In this document: piece by piece, positions 53,812-63,566 of the stretch | Layout of the letters: each line of letters starts with the position of its first letter | Numbering within the stretch: the first letter of the stretch is position 1 | NCBI RefSeq assembly: GCF_000266945.1 | Contig: NC_018025.1 | Location: 4,654,001-4,718,000 of the forward strand | Direction: 5' to 3' | Length of the DNA stretch: 64,000 nt | DNA from: Desulfomonile tiedjei DSM 6799 | Lineage (GTDB): Bacteria > Desulfobacterota > Desulfomonilia > Desulfomonilales > Desulfomonilaceae | The notes under the pieces: generated by a model | The model's input: only the letters and a program-made list of their open reading frames with translations | Databases searched by the model: none | What the model was told of the DNA's origin: nothing | Made by a program: the position numbers and the translations under genes

Positions 53812-55917
53812 TTACAGGATCCCCATCTTTTCACCTATGAGCTTGAGCATGGCAATATTCTCGGTATGTCCCGTCCGGCGGGCGATAATCTTGCCTTTAA
53901 AGGGTCTCCCGAACAGGTAAAAATCACCTATTATGTCCAGAATCTTGTGACGGACGAACTCGTTTTCATAACGGAGCGGTGGATTGACCACTTTCTCATC
54001 ATCCAGGAGGATGACATTGGATAGTCTGCCGCCCCCCGCAAGCCCCATTTCATCCATCATGCGCATGTGTTTGACGAATCCGAAGGTTCGGGCAGGGGCT
54101 ATTTCTTGCTTGAAACTCTCGGGGCCGTCACACCTGTAACACATCTGCATCGTGCCTATTGGCGGCGGATAGTCCAGAAAGTAATCCACTTCCAGGCAAT
54201 CGGACGGTTCCACCCTCATGAACTTCGGGCTTCCCGAAGGCACGGGCAGTTCGATGGGCTCGGTTATCCTGACTTCTTCGATTGGATCTTCCTGTACAAT
54301 GATTTCCGCGTTCTCAACCAGATTACAGAACTGAAGAGCCGAGCCATCCATAATCGGCACTTCGCCTGAAATCTTCACGAGCACGTTTGTAAGGCCGTAC
54401 ACGTGAAACACCGCCATAAGGTGCTCGATAGTCTTGGCCAGCAGACCGTTTCGTTTGAGACACGTGGATAATTCCGTTGATTCCACATTGGAAATCACTG
54501 CCGGAACTGTACCTGCTGAAGTAATATGACCGAAGAGAATTCCACTGGACGGCGGCAAAGGCGACAATGTCAGGCCCGTTTTCACTCCGGAGTGGAGCCC
54601 CTGCCCGTACATGACTACTCTTCCCCGCAGCGTTTTCTGGCGGGAGTTGCTGCTTTCCGACATTACTTCTCGATCGGCCGGTCCCGGGATAATCGTAACA
54701 TTTGGCGTGCTTTCAGATGTGACCGGTTCCGGTGTGGCTTCAATAATGGTATCTACACCGGAGTTGCCCAGTACCCCCGTCATGGGAATGAGAAGGTCGT
54801 TTGCCGTAATCTGCGATCCGGGCGCTGTCATCACCACATGCTCGATCAAAACTTTGAGCTCTTTTACATTTCCCGGCCAGGGGTACGCAAGCAGGCGATC
54901 CATGGCCTCGTTGTCCATTTCGACCGTGTTCCGGTCGAATTCTTCACCCGCTTCCCGCAGAAAGTGATCGATATAAAGCGGAATGTCATCGGGCCGCTCG
55001 CGAAGAGAGGGAACTCGAACCACTCTCTGGGCCAGCAAATCCGCCAACTCCTGAGGGAACCCGTCCGTGCGGACCAGATCGTCTGCATCGGTCAGGCTTG
55101 TGGAAAGAATTCTGAATTCCGAGGAGTCGGATCGTGGATTTTTTCCATCTGAAATCATCAGCTCGCGAAGAATGGCGGCCAAAGGATCGCGCACGTCTCG
55201 TGCAAGCCGATCCACTCTCACGAGCAGCAAAGTCTTCTCATTCCTGCGGCGGTCGAAAGATGAAAGCACACTACCTGAACCGGACTTCTTGCCCAGCAAA
55301 GATTCGCGCACGTTTTCAGTAGTAAGTTCGGTACAACGGATCTTTATCAGATTATCGCGATCTTTGCCTTCCATCTGATGGATGACCCGCGCCAGGAACT
55401 CCTTCCCCGTTCCTTTCTCGCCCGCAAGCCAGACAGCCCCCTTCTGTGCTATGGTTTTTTCCAAGGTCTTCTTGAGACCGGCCACTTTGGACGATGTGCC
55501 GATAAGGTGAGCCTGAGCAGTACCGTTCCCTGAGTTTGTCTTCTCAGATTCCTTGACAAGAATGGCCTTGTCTACCAGGTGAAGAACGTCTTCCAGATTA
55601 AGCGGTTTTTCAAGATAATCAGTGGCACCCAGCTTGATGGCTTTGACCGCGGTTTCAATCGTCCCGTGTCCGCTCATCATGATGACGGAACACTGCGGAT
55701 CGATCTTCTTGATGGCTTTCAGTGTCTGCATCCCGTCAATGCCCGGAATCCAGATGTCCAGGAAAACTATATCAGGGGAATCGCTCTGAACGATATGAAG
55801 TGCTTCCTGACCGTCTCTGGCCTTAATCAGCGAGTGTCCTTCATCCGTCAGGATTGCGCCCAGAGATTCCAGGATTTCTTCCTGATCGTCAACTACAAGT
55901 ATTCTGCCTTTTTTCAT
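53812..55917 (-). CDS. lpxC: Response-regulator receiver/AAA+/LpxC fusion protein
   Basis: 701 residues from the ATG at 55917. Receiver domain (1-120): acidic D10/D11, phosphoacceptor D54 in VFLDIWIPG, S82 and K104. AAA+ domain (about 135-365) keeps Walker A (GEKGTGKEF, 166-174) but has lost GAFTGA (replaced by GKKSGSGS) and Walker B acids (LLLVRVDRL); the conserved PWPGNVKEL near 346 remains. The C-terminal 276 residues form LpxC, UDP-3-O-acyl-N-acetylglucosamine deacetylase: E498-H499 (TIEHLMAV), H657 and D661 (RHKILDIIGD), H684 (TGHTENIA), spacing 158/4/23 as in E. coli LpxC (159/4/23). The output DNA-binding domain is absent. Likely a phosphorylation-regulated LpxC. Confidence 0.9.
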   Translation of the reverse strand: MKKGRILVVDDQEEILESLGAILTDEGHSLIKARDGQEALHIVQSDSPDIVFLDIWIPGIDGMQTLKAIKKIDPQCSVIMMSGHGTIETAVKAIKLGATDYLEKPLNLEDVLHLVDKAILVKESEKTNSGNGTAQAHLIGTSSKVAGLKKTLEKTIAQKGAVWLAGEKGTGKEFLARVIHQMEGKDRDNLIKIRCTELTTENVRESLLGKKSGSGSVLSSFDRRRNEKTLLLVRVDRLARDVRDPLAAILRELMISDGKNPRSDSSEFRILSTSLTDADDLVRTDGFPQELADLLAQRVVRVPSLRERPDDIPLYIDHFLREAGEEFDRNTVEMDNEAMDRLLAYPWPGNVKELKVLIEHVVMTAPGSQITANDLLIPMTGVLGNSGVDTIIEATPEPVTSESTPNVTIIPGPADREVMSESSNSRQKTLRGRVVMYGQGLHSGVKTGLTLSPLPPSSGILFGHITSAGTVPAVISNVESTELSTCLKRNGLLAKTIEHLMAVFHVYGLTNVLVKISGEVPIMDGSALQFCNLVENAEIIVQEDPIEEVRITEPIELPVPSGSPKFMRVEPSDCLEVDYFLDYPPPIGTMQMCYRCDGPESFKQEIAPARTFGFVKHMRMMDEMGLAGGGRLSNVILLDDEKVVNPPLRYENEFVRHKILDIIGDFYLFGRPFKGKIIARRTGHTENIAMLKLIGEKMGIL

Positions 55918-56121
55918 AATCGGACGATAATAGCTTGGGGACCGACAGCAAGCAATCAAAAAAATCTCATTCCTCGTAAGTGCAGAATCATACGAGTAAA
56001 TCTGTTACTGCTACCCGTCATCGCTCGCTCTTACCGAAACAATTGCCCAAGCGAAAGACCGAAGTTGTTTAGTAACGAGCTCGGATTCATGACAGGCCTC
56101 CCTCTGCCTGGCCTCTGTTTC

Positions 56122-56147
56122 AGGAGTGGTGACATGTCACCACTCCT
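56122..56147. repeat. Perfect 26-bp palindrome
   Basis: The left half is AGGAGTGGTGACA, with the right half its exact reverse complement, so the full 26 bp form a palindrome with no loop. It stands between the LpxC-fusion and the small exported protein gene; possibly a transcription-factor site or a hairpin stop. Confidence 0.55.
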
Positions 56148-56248
56148 AAATTTGTCTGAGATTCCCGTCTCCATACACGCGCATCCGTATTCTCGCAGCT
56201 TACCGCCTACCGTCGGCGATGCAGCCTGCCATAAAACAGTTCAAATCA

Positions 56249-56635
56249 TCATTTTGGGCTTTTCGGACAATTCTTACAACCCGCGCGTGCAGGTTGAGAC
56301 GTATCCGGAACATTTTGGGTGACTCCTTCAGCCTGAGTATTCCCGGTGTCCGACGATCCTTGAGGACAATTCCGACAGGGCTTAAGCGGTTTGGAACTAT
56401 CTACACCCACAAGCGTTCTGGTTGCAGCCCCTGAAACATCGAGCTTCTGGGGAGCCACCCCGTCCTGGGAGCCACTGGCGTCCACCAGGTGAATCGAACC
56501 TTTGGCCTTGGTCGGCAGTTGATCTGCCAGATTCGTTGGCGGCGGTTGTATCGATTCGTTCGCCCATACGAAAGGTGATGCACAGATGAAGGTTACCATG
56601 ACAAGAGAACAAAGAACTGCTGCTAGAATTCGCAT
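56249..56635 (-). CDS. Exported protein with two CxxC motifs
   Basis: 128 residues; signal peptide about 1-26 (MRILAAVLCSLVMVTFICAS) and a mature region rich in Pro, Ser, Thr and Gln. The C-terminal 45 residues hold CRNC and CKNC, a potential metal- or haem-like site, although no CxxCH is present. The start ATG has CGGGAGG upstream. Not assignable to a family. Confidence 0.55.
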   Translation of the reverse strand: MRILAAVLCSLVMVTFICASPFVWANESIQPPPTNLADQLPTKAKGSIHLVDASGSQDGVAPQKLDVSGAATRTLVGVDSSKPLKPCRNCPQGSSDTGNTQAEGVTQNVPDTSQPARAGCKNCPKSPK

Positions 56636-56888
56636 TGTGAAACGCCTCCCGAGAGATAGGCTTTCAACGAAAGCTGGGAGACTTGTACACCAAAATCGTA
56701 CTTAGTTAAATAGTTATGTTGAATTGCTAGAAGAAATAGTAGCAATAGTGGTAAGTCAGCAATATATCAGAATAACGTAATGTCTATCCATCATCTTAAA
56801 CAAGATAGCCTTTTTCACTTTTTCTTACGGCTCATGAGACGAGGAGTCTTCCCTGAGATTACGTGAACAAATACGTCTTCATCGTGGG

Positions 56889-57072
56889 ACTGATTGTCGA
56901 AAATTCTGACGTTTTATCTTACGCTCTAATTCAAGATATCAGTGGGGACTGGCGTCCCTGCCAGTCCATTCTATTGATATCATTTATTATATTGAAGATG
57001 TGCCGACACGGAGGCCGGCACCCACCAATACTCCTATCTCTAATCGGACATTAGTTTTTGGCAATTGTTATA
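56889..57072 (+). repeat. Intergenic repeat family A, copy A3
   Basis: Contains the left block TGATTGTCGAAAATTCTGACG, AATTCAAGATATCAGTGG, the hairpins GACTGGCGTCCCTGCCAGTC and GTGCCGACACGGAGGCCGGC, and TCTCTAATCGGACATTAGTT. It is the fullest copy. It lies in the gene-free stretch 56636-57646. Confidence 0.8.
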
Positions 57073-57084
57073 ATCGTTCAGTCA

Positions 57085-57470
57085 CGAGCGGGCGCTTGGG
57101 AATCTGCGCCCTGGAAGGGCGGTCCAATAATAGCCACGGGTGCAACCCGTGGAACAGCATGCCATAATCCTTGGCAAACGACCCTAGCGAGGTCGTCCAG
57201 GGCGCAACAATTCCTGAACATAATTGGAGGACCCTTCCAGGGTCGGCAATAACGAGATACACCGTCTCCGTGGGTGCAAACCCACGGAAGCGGAACGGCA
57301 AAATCCTTTGTCTTCATGACCCTGAAAGTGTCCACCAATGACAGTTGGGAATCATTGCCTGTTGGTCGACCCTTTCAGGGTCGTTGAACCATGTTTATGG
57401 ACATCGCGCTGTCCACGGGTTGACAACCCACGGCTACCATTGGGTTGCCCCTTCGGGGCATTCACCGCAT
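57085..57470. repeat. Cluster of short hairpin modules upstream of sucC
   Basis: At least six short stem-loops: CCACGGGTGCAACCCGTGG, GACCCTAGCGAGGTC-type, GACCCTTCCAGGGTC, CCGTGGGTGCAAACCCACGG, GACCCTTTCAGGGTC and GCCCCTTCGGGGC, spaced 30-70 nt apart. No gene is present. Their repeated design suggests REP-type module accumulation and not a single riboswitch. Confidence 0.65.
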
Positions 57471-57646
57471 TCCGCACGTACGTGAACGGTTGCGTCATCA
57501 TCTGCATTTTTCTTGATTGTGAACGGTGGGGCAGGTAAACTAAACAGTCATTGTTTGTGTTTTGCAGTGTATAATGACGTTTCTCTTTGAGGCTGCGCGT
57601 ACAGATACGTTTCAAGCAGTCTTACTTAAATTGGGGGCCCTGGTTT

Positions 57647-58810
57647 ATGAATCTTCACGAATATCAGGCAAAAGAAATCCTGGCAAAGCGAGGGGTACCT
57701 ATTCCCAGAGGCTCGGTTTGTTACGATCCCCTGGAAGCACAGATTGCCGCACGGGAATTGAAAACTGAAAAGGTGGTTCTCAAGGCACAGGCGCATACAG
57801 GCGGCAGAGGAAAGGCCGGCGGTGTTGCACTCGTCTCCGCAGAAGGCGATATCAGGACTAAAGCATCGGAAATCTTGGGACGCCAGTTGGTGACCTACCA
57901 GACCGGACCGGAAGGCAAACCGGTGAGCGCTCTGTTGGTAGAAGAAGTCCTTCCCATCGACCGGGAAATGTATCTCGGTGCCGTCCTGGACAGGACTTCC
58001 GGCAAAGTCACGATTATGGCGAGTTCTGAAGGCGGTGTGGAAATCGAGAAGCTTGCCCGGGAATCACCGGAAAAGATTATCACGATCGCGGTCGATCCGC
58101 TGCGAGGACTCACGCCTTTTCAGGCAAGACTCCTGGCATACAAGCTGAGCGACAACAAGATTCATGCACAGCAAATAGCGAAAACGGTCAGTGCAGTGTA
58201 CGACGTGTTCATAAAGTACGATTGCACTCTCGCGGAGATAAATCCGTTGATCGTTTCAGGGGACAAGGTTCTCGCCCTGGATGCCAAGATCAACCTGGAT
58301 GAAAATGCCCTGTTCCGACATCCGGAACTGGAATCGATGCGAGACAGGTCCCAGGAAGATTTGCTCGAACTGTCTGCAAGAAAAGACGGATTGAGCTATA
58401 TCAAGCTGACCGGCGATATCGGTTGTATCGTCAATGGAGCCGGTCTCGCTATGGCCACGCTTGATTTGATCGCTCTCCACGGGGGCTCTCCCGCTAATTT
58501 TCTGGATGTAGGAGGCGGAGCAAGCGAGCAGGGCGTGGCAGACGCGATGAATATTCTTCTGGACGACCGGCGGGTAAAGGTAGTTTTCATTAATATATTC
58601 GGTGGCATATTGCGGTGCGATGTGCTGGCCCGAGGCGTTATCAAAGCATTAAACGCCCGCGGAGTAGCGCTCCCTATTGTTGCTCGAATTGAAGGAACCA
58701 ACATCGAAGAAGGCCGCGAACTGTTTGAGCAATCCGGTCTTCCCATAGAGATGATACCGTCCCTGGACGAAGCCGCACGACTGGTGGTTGCCAAGGCCAA
58801 GTCCCTTTAG
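57647..58810 (+). CDS. sucC: Succinyl-CoA synthetase (ligase), beta subunit
   Basis: 387 residues from the ATG at 57647 ([16 protein letters not shown]), the usual start; the upstream frame begins at 57587. ATP-grasp domain with [18 protein letters not shown] and the C-terminal CoA-ligase region [20 protein letters not shown] and [15 protein letters not shown]. Forms a heterodimer or tetramer with SucD, interconverting succinyl-CoA and succinate with nucleotide triphosphate. Followed 19 nt later by sucD. Confidence 0.95.
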   Translation: MNLHEYQAKEILAKRGVPIPRGSVCYDPLEAQIAARELKTEKVVLKAQAHTGGRGKAGGVALVSAEGDIRTKASEILGRQLVTYQTGPEGKPVSALLVEEVLPIDREMYLGAVLDRTSGKVTIMASSEGGVEIEKLARESPEKIITIAVDPLRGLTPFQARLLAYKLSDNKIHAQQIAKTVSAVYDVFIKYDCTLAEINPLIVSGDKVLALDAKINLDENALFRHPELESMRDRSQEDLLELSARKDGLSYIKLTGDIGCIVNGAGLAMATLDLIALHGGSPANFLDVGGGASEQGVADAMNILLDDRRVKVVFINIFGGILRCDVLARGVIKALNARGVALPIVARIEGTNIEEGRELFEQSGLPIEMIPSLDEAARLVVAKAKSL

Positions 58811-58829
58811 TTTTTTATGGAGAGGTGAA

Positions 58830-59699
58830 ATGGCAATTCTCGTAAACAGGGAATCACGAGTCATATGCCAGGGAATTACCGGGCGAAATGGAACATTCCA
58901 TTCGCTTGCCTGCCGGGAATACGGCACGAATATGGTAGGCGGAGTCACCCCGGGAAAGGGCGGTTCCACAGTTGATGGCATTCCGGTATTTAACACCGTT
59001 TGGCACGCCGTCAAGGAAACCGGTGCTGATGTCTCCCTCATTTTCATTCCCGCAGCCCAGGCCAAAGACCCGATTCTCGAAGCAGTGGATGCAGGGATCC
59101 AGGTTGTCGTATGCATTACGGAAGGCATCCCGCCCCTCGATACTGCGTCCGCATTGTACACACTCAGGCAGGAAGGAAGAATTCTCATAGGGCCGAATAC
59201 CCCGGGGATCATTTCTCCACCGGAATCGTGTAAAGTCGGCATCATGCCCGGATACATTCACAAGCCAGGACCGGTGGGGGTGATCTCACGATCGGGAACG
59301 CTCACGTACGAGGTTGTGGACCAACTCACCAAGAATGGAATCGGGCAGAGCACGTGTCTCGGCCTGGGAGGCGATCCGGTAGTCGGGCTCAGCTTCGTGG
59401 ACGTTCTGAAGATGTTCCGGGAAGACCCTGCAACTGAGGCCGTGGTGCTCATAGGAGAAATCGGCGGATCTGCCGAGGAGCAGGCTGCGGAATATATTAA
59501 AAACGAATTCAACAAACCGGTCGCAGCCTATATTGCCGGAAGACTGGCTCCTCCAGGCAAAAGGATGGGGCACGCTGGAGCGATCATATCCGGGGGATCC
59601 GGAACAGCTCAGGGAAAAATCCAGGCATTGCAAGACGCGGGAGTGACCGTTATTGAGAACCTGACTCAGGTGGGCTCTGCGGTTAAGCAGTTGCTTTAA
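58830..59699 (+). CDS. sucD: Succinyl-CoA synthetase (ligase), alpha subunit
   Basis: 289 residues, start at 58830 with GGAGAGG upstream. The phosphorylated histidine is H248 in [18 protein letters not shown]; the CoA-binding domain begins [16 protein letters not shown]. Together with SucC makes substrate-level ATP or drives succinyl-CoA supply. In propionate-metabolising anaerobes it lies upstream of carboxylase and mutase genes, as here. Confidence 0.96.
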   Translation: MAILVNRESRVICQGITGRNGTFHSLACREYGTNMVGGVTPGKGGSTVDGIPVFNTVWHAVKETGADVSLIFIPAAQAKDPILEAVDAGIQVVVCITEGIPPLDTASALYTLRQEGRILIGPNTPGIISPPESCKVGIMPGYIHKPGPVGVISRSGTLTYEVVDQLTKNGIGQSTCLGLGGDPVVGLSFVDVLKMFREDPATEAVVLIGEIGGSAEEQAAEYIKNEFNKPVAAYIAGRLAPPGKRMGHAGAIISGGSGTAQGKIQALQDAGVTVIENLTQVGSAVKQLL

Positions 59700-59989
59700 G
59701 TTCGTGATGGGGCTCAGTTCACCTGCGCTGTGCCGAAATGGGTGAAAAATTTTTTGCACGACGTTCCTTACCGCACCCTGTCTGATCTTTTAGTGCTCGC
59801 TTCACGTTGAATTTCCATACGGGATTTGCAGTGGCGACACATGCCGGGATTTGCTGAAATTTACCGCGCGTCAAATCAAAGTCCGCATCTCGCGTGCCGA
59901 CAGATTGACGCTTATGTACCAAACTCCCGCTTTCCCGCGCAGGCTGCGCAATCGATCTTGGACCTTATCGAAATAAAGAGGAGATGTAC

Positions 59990-61543
59990 ATGTCCGTGAT
60001 GGAACAGAAGTTCGAGGAGCTGTTGGAAAAGCTTGCCGAGGCCGATATGGCCGGAGGCGTAGATAAAATAGAAAAGCAGCATAAAGCCGGCAAGATGACT
60101 GCTCGAGAGCGAGTCTTGGAGCTTCTCGACGATGGTTCCTTTGAAGAGATCGACAAATTCGTTGTCCACCGGTGCAGCGATTTTGGTATGGACAAAACCG
60201 TAATACCCGGAGAAGGCGTAATCACAGGGTTCGGAAAGGTAAACGGCCGGGGTGTCTATGTGTTTGCACAGGATTTCACCGTGTTCGGTGGCAGTCTCTC
60301 TTTTATGCACGCGCAGAAGATCTGCAAGGTGATGGATCTCGCGTACCGCAACGGTTTTCCTCTCATCGGTATAAACGATTCAGGCGGTGCTCGAATCCAG
60401 GAAGGCGTGGAAAGCCTTGGGGGCTACGGCGAAGTCTTTTACCGGAATGTCCGTGCATCGGGCGTAATCCCGCAAATCTCGGTCGTCATGGGACCGTGTG
60501 CAGGTGGGGCAGTCTATTCGCCTGCTGTTACGGACTTCATCTTTATGAAGGAAAAAACCAGCTATATGTTTATTACCGGTCCTCAGGTAATAAAACAGGT
60601 CACCAGCGAGGAGATCGATCCGGAGAGCCTCGGAGGCGCGAAAGTTCACGGAAGAGTTTCCGGCGTGTGCCACTTCCATTATGCCTCGGAAAAAGACACT
60701 TTGGCCAAGGTAAGGGAACTGCTTTCATTCCTCCCTGATAGCAACAGAGTCCCTCCACCGATTGTTCACACCGAAGACCCTGTGGACAGGCTGGTCCCGG
60801 AGCTTGATACCATTATCCCGGACAGTTCCCGCCGACCGTACGACATGAAGAAAATCATTGTCCCGGTTCTGGACAACCGCCATTTTATGGAAGTACATGC
60901 GAATTACGCGAAGAATCTCATTACGGGTTTCGGCAGACTCAACGGCAAGACCATCGGTATAGTCGCAAACCAGCCGAATTGGATGGCGGGATGCCTGGAT
61001 ACGGAAGCATCGGTCAAGTGCTCCAGATTTGTACGATTCTGTGATGCTTTTAATATTCCACTCTGGACCCTCCTGGACGTTCCCGGGTATTTGCCCGGAA
61101 CTCAGCAGGAGCACGGCGGCATCATCAAGCATGGCGCCAAGATACTGTATGCTTACGCGGAAGCCACGGTTCCCAAAGTAACCCTCATCACGCGAAAAGC
61201 GTATGGCGGTGCGTATGTGGTTATGTCAAGCAAGCACTTGAGGGCTGATATCAATCTGGCGTATCCTTCAGCGGAAATCGCAGTTATGGGACCTGAAGGA
61301 GCTATTCAGATTCTGTTCCGAAAAGAGATTTCCGACGCTGAAGATCCCGCAGCGAGGAGGGCGGAACTGATACAGGACTACGTCGAAAAATTCGCTAGTC
61401 CTTACAGAGCAGCTCAACTGGGATTCGTGGACAGAGTCATTTTTCCGCGGGAAACCCGCTCGGTGTTGATCAAAGCGTTTGCTCAATTGGAAGGAAAAAC
61501 GGAAGAGAAGCCGAAGAGGAAACATGGAAATATTCCTCTCTAG
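59990..61543 (+). CDS. Acyl-CoA carboxylase carboxyltransferase subunit (propionyl-/methylmalonyl-CoA type)
   Basis: 517 residues from the ATG at 59990 (GAGGAG 6 nt upstream). The crotonase-like carboxyltransferase fold is evident: N-terminal [30 protein letters not shown], first oxyanion region [26 protein letters not shown] and [12 protein letters not shown], and C-terminal [31 protein letters not shown]. Works with a biotin carboxylase and biotin carrier (not seen here) to make or transfer carboxyl on propionyl-CoA/methylmalonyl-CoA; may be the 5S-12S-like transcarboxylase part. Followed by the B12 mutase subunit. Confidence 0.92.
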   Translation: MSVMEQKFEELLEKLAEADMAGGVDKIEKQHKAGKMTARERVLELLDDGSFEEIDKFVVHRCSDFGMDKTVIPGEGVITGFGKVNGRGVYVFAQDFTVFGGSLSFMHAQKICKVMDLAYRNGFPLIGINDSGGARIQEGVESLGGYGEVFYRNVRASGVIPQISVVMGPCAGGAVYSPAVTDFIFMKEKTSYMFITGPQVIKQVTSEEIDPESLGGAKVHGRVSGVCHFHYASEKDTLAKVRELLSFLPDSNRVPPPIVHTEDPVDRLVPELDTIIPDSSRRPYDMKKIIVPVLDNRHFMEVHANYAKNLITGFGRLNGKTIGIVANQPNWMAGCLDTEASVKCSRFVRFCDAFNIPLWTLLDVPGYLPGTQQEHGGIIKHGAKILYAYAEATVPKVTLITRKAYGGAYVVMSSKHLRADINLAYPSAEIAVMGPEGAIQILFRKEISDAEDPAARRAELIQDYVEKFASPYRAAQLGFVDRVIFPRETRSVLIKAFAQLEGKTEEKPKRKHGNIPL

Positions 61544-61620
61544 TAGATGACCTGATATCATTCCCGCACCGGAGCGAGATTTGACCGGATGGAGAACTCT
61601 GGGGAAAAGAGGACTGACGA

Positions 61621-62022
61621 ATGGAAAAACGCATCAGGGTAGTTGTTGCCAAACCCGGGCTCGACGGGCACGACCGCGGAGCCAAAGTTGTAGCACGAGC
61701 ATTGCGTGATGCAGGCATGGAGGTCATTTACACCGGATTACGACAGACTCCGGAAGCTATTTATCAGACCTGCATTCAAGAAGATGCGGACGTCTTGTGT
61801 CTCAGCTCGCTTTCCGGAGCTCATGATTACTTGTTCCCGAAAGTAGCAGAAATCTTCAAGCAAAACGGGGTCAATGACGTGCTTATTCTCGGTGGAGGCA
61901 TTGTTCCCGAAGAGGATATCGGAGAGCTCAAAGATGCAGGGATTGAGGAAATCTTCGGTCCCGGCACGCGTACGGATTATATTGTCAAATACATCGAGAC
62001 CCACCTGAAAAAAGCCATTTGA
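61621..62022 (+). CDS. Methylmalonyl-CoA mutase, cobalamin-binding subunit
   Basis: 133 residues, only the B12-binding domain. Motifs: D15-x-H17-x-x-G20 (LDGHDRG), SLSGAHD, and GGGIVP. Such split mutases combine with a separate catalytic chain, which is outside the window; epimerase is also absent. The GAGGA ribosome site is 7 nt upstream. The operon sucC-sucD-carboxyltransferase-mutase B12 subunit fits the methylmalonyl-CoA pathway of propionate oxidation or succinate decarboxylation. Confidence 0.93.
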   Translation: MEKRIRVVVAKPGLDGHDRGAKVVARALRDAGMEVIYTGLRQTPEAIYQTCIQEDADVLCLSSLSGAHDYLFPKVAEIFKQNGVNDVLILGGGIVPEEDIGELKDAGIEEIFGPGTRTDYIVKYIETHLKKAI

Positions 62023-62040
62023 TCCCGATTTGCATTCAAA

Positions 62041-62085
62041 ATCCCCCCTTCCCCCCTTTATAAAGGGGGGTTAGAGGGGATTTTT
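62041..62085. terminator. Bidirectional terminator between mutase and protease genes
   Basis: ATCCCCCCTTCCCCCC, TTTATAAA, GGGGGGTTAGAGGGGAT, flanked by A-rich and T-rich tracts on either side (AAA before, TTTTT after), between convergent genes. Fits an intrinsic terminator for both strands. Confidence 0.8.
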
Positions 62086-62114
62086 GTCTAACTTTGAAAA
62101 CAAATTGGTATGAC

Positions 62115-63122
62115 TCATTCCGCCTTCTCTCGATTGTACACCGCGAGAAAATCCTCATAGGTAATTGCAAAGCTAATCCCTTCAGCCTGGGATTTGTCTT
62201 TTGTCCAGCTCACGATTCCTATGAGTGTGCCATCCTCGAGGTAGAGGCCTCCGCCGGAATTTCCCTGGTTAATCGGTGTCTGGGTCTGTATGATTTTGAG
62301 CTGAATCGATCCCTTGGAAGACTCCCGTATGCCCGAGATTGCTCCTTCTGCATAACTCCAGCTCAATTCGTGCGGATTCCCGACGGTAAAGACTCTATCC
62401 CCGATTTCGAAATCAGGTGTACTCTGGAGTTCCGGGAAGGGAATTCCGTGAGGATTCGGGCCGGTTGCAACCAGCGCGAGATCCAGACCTTCCGGCGCAG
62501 TCCACCACACGTACCCTTTTTTGTTCGTGCCGTCGTGAAAGTAAATGGTAATAAATGCCCGCTGATCCAGCTTGGATGTTTGATCTCCGTTAAAAGCAGG
62601 GTCTACCACGTGGCGATTCGTGAGAATCACGTATTCGCCTTCATTTTGCCCCAGAATAATACCTGAACCGGTAAGAGATTCATTGTGGAGAAATGCAGGC
62701 CATCCTCTACGCTCCACAACGAAGAACACGTTCAATTCCATGGCCCTGCGAATACTTTCTGGAGCCCGTTCCAGGAAATTGGCCGATGGAAACGTGAACT
62801 GCTCGACAGACTTGTAGGCAGTGTGAACCGACCTGGGGAAGGCAAATCCAAGAAGAAACACCCACAGCACCACGTCCGCCAATCCGATGGCCAATCCGGC
62901 AATGGCTAGCTTTCGCCCATGCAAATATGGGTTGGCTGCAATCTGAGTAATGGCTATTCCCGCCAAAATCACTGCAATCACGCCCGTGATGAGCCCCATC
63001 AAAGGGATTCCGAGCAGCGCAAGAATCAAAGACCACAACGCGAACGGGTGCAGACGCGTGGCGAGGTTTCGCACGGAATCGGTACCCTTGCCGGGCAACG
63101 TTTCGGAGGTGTAATCGTCCAT
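62115..63122 (-). CDS. Membrane-anchored trypsin-like serine protease
   Basis: 335 residues. The N-terminal 95 residues contain two hydrophobic segments (about 30-62 and 71-96, DUF4190-like); the C-terminal 230 residues are a chymotrypsin-fold protease with H171 (LTNRHVV), D214 (GLDLALV) and S289 (NQGNSGGGL). There is no PDZ domain, so it is not a standard DegP. The active site would face the periplasm. The AGGAGCTG site just upstream of the ATG supports the start. Confidence 0.88.
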   Translation of the reverse strand: MDDYTSETLPGKGTDSVRNLATRLHPFALWSLILALLGIPLMGLITGVIAVILAGIAITQIAANPYLHGRKLAIAGLAIGLADVVLWVFLLGFAFPRSVHTAYKSVEQFTFPSANFLERAPESIRRAMELNVFFVVERRGWPAFLHNESLTGSGIILGQNEGEYVILTNRHVVDPAFNGDQTSKLDQRAFITIYFHDGTNKKGYVWWTAPEGLDLALVATGPNPHGIPFPELQSTPDFEIGDRVFTVGNPHELSWSYAEGAISGIRESSKGSIQLKIIQTQTPINQGNSGGGLYLEDGTLIGIVSWTKDKSQAEGISFAITYEDFLAVYNREKAE

Positions 63123-63383
63123 CTATGGTATTTCAGCTCCTCTTGTGACTCACAATGTATCACAAGCAAGCTTTCTTTCCACTCTCGGAGAGATTTTTTT
63201 CTGAATTCTCATAATGCGCTTTCGTTGCCAGCCTAACTTCCCGATGGAGCGAGTCACCGCGTTCATCGATCGTATCCTGTCGCGCGGTGCAGTTTCTCCT
63301 TGCTTTTCCGGACAATTTCTGCTTTACAAGCCTCACGAGGAATTGATTTTTCAATTCAGCATATTACGTAAAGGAGTTAAGAT

Positions 63384-63566
63384 ATGACTTTAAAAGAGAT
63401 TCGAGACAAGGCCAGAATAGTCGGTGTCAAGAACTACACCCGCATCAGAAAAGAAAGCCTCATTCGAGTCATCCAGGAAATGGAGGGAAATTCTCCGTGC
63501 TTTAAAGGCATTAGCAACTGCGGAGAATTCGGTTGCCTCTGGAGAGACGAGTGCCAGGAGATCTGA
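63384..63566 (+). CDS. SAP/Rho_N-like miniprotein with four-cysteine motif
   Basis: 60 residues: N-terminal SAP-like helix pair (TLKEIRDKARIVGVKNYTRIRKESLIRVIQEMEG) resembling the Rho N-terminal domain, then C-x6-C-x4-C-x5-C in PCFKGISNCGEFGCLWRDEC. The start follows AAAGGAG. The Cys cluster suggests Zn or Fe-S; the SAP-like part suggests nucleic-acid contact. Similar small proteins are common in Desulfobacterota, with no established function. Confidence 0.75.
   Translation: MTLKEIRDKARIVGVKNYTRIRKESLIRVIQEMEGNSPCFKGISNCGEFGCLWRDECQEI

Noticed and set aside
55622-55637. TGGCAC-CCAGC-TTGA as a sigma-54 site
   Set aside because: Lies antisense inside the LpxC-fusion coding region and the -12 lacks the C of TTGC.
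57085-57470. CRISPR array or riboswitch upstream of sucC
   Set aside because: No identical direct repeats with regular spacers; hairpins have different stems and no known riboswitch core is visible.
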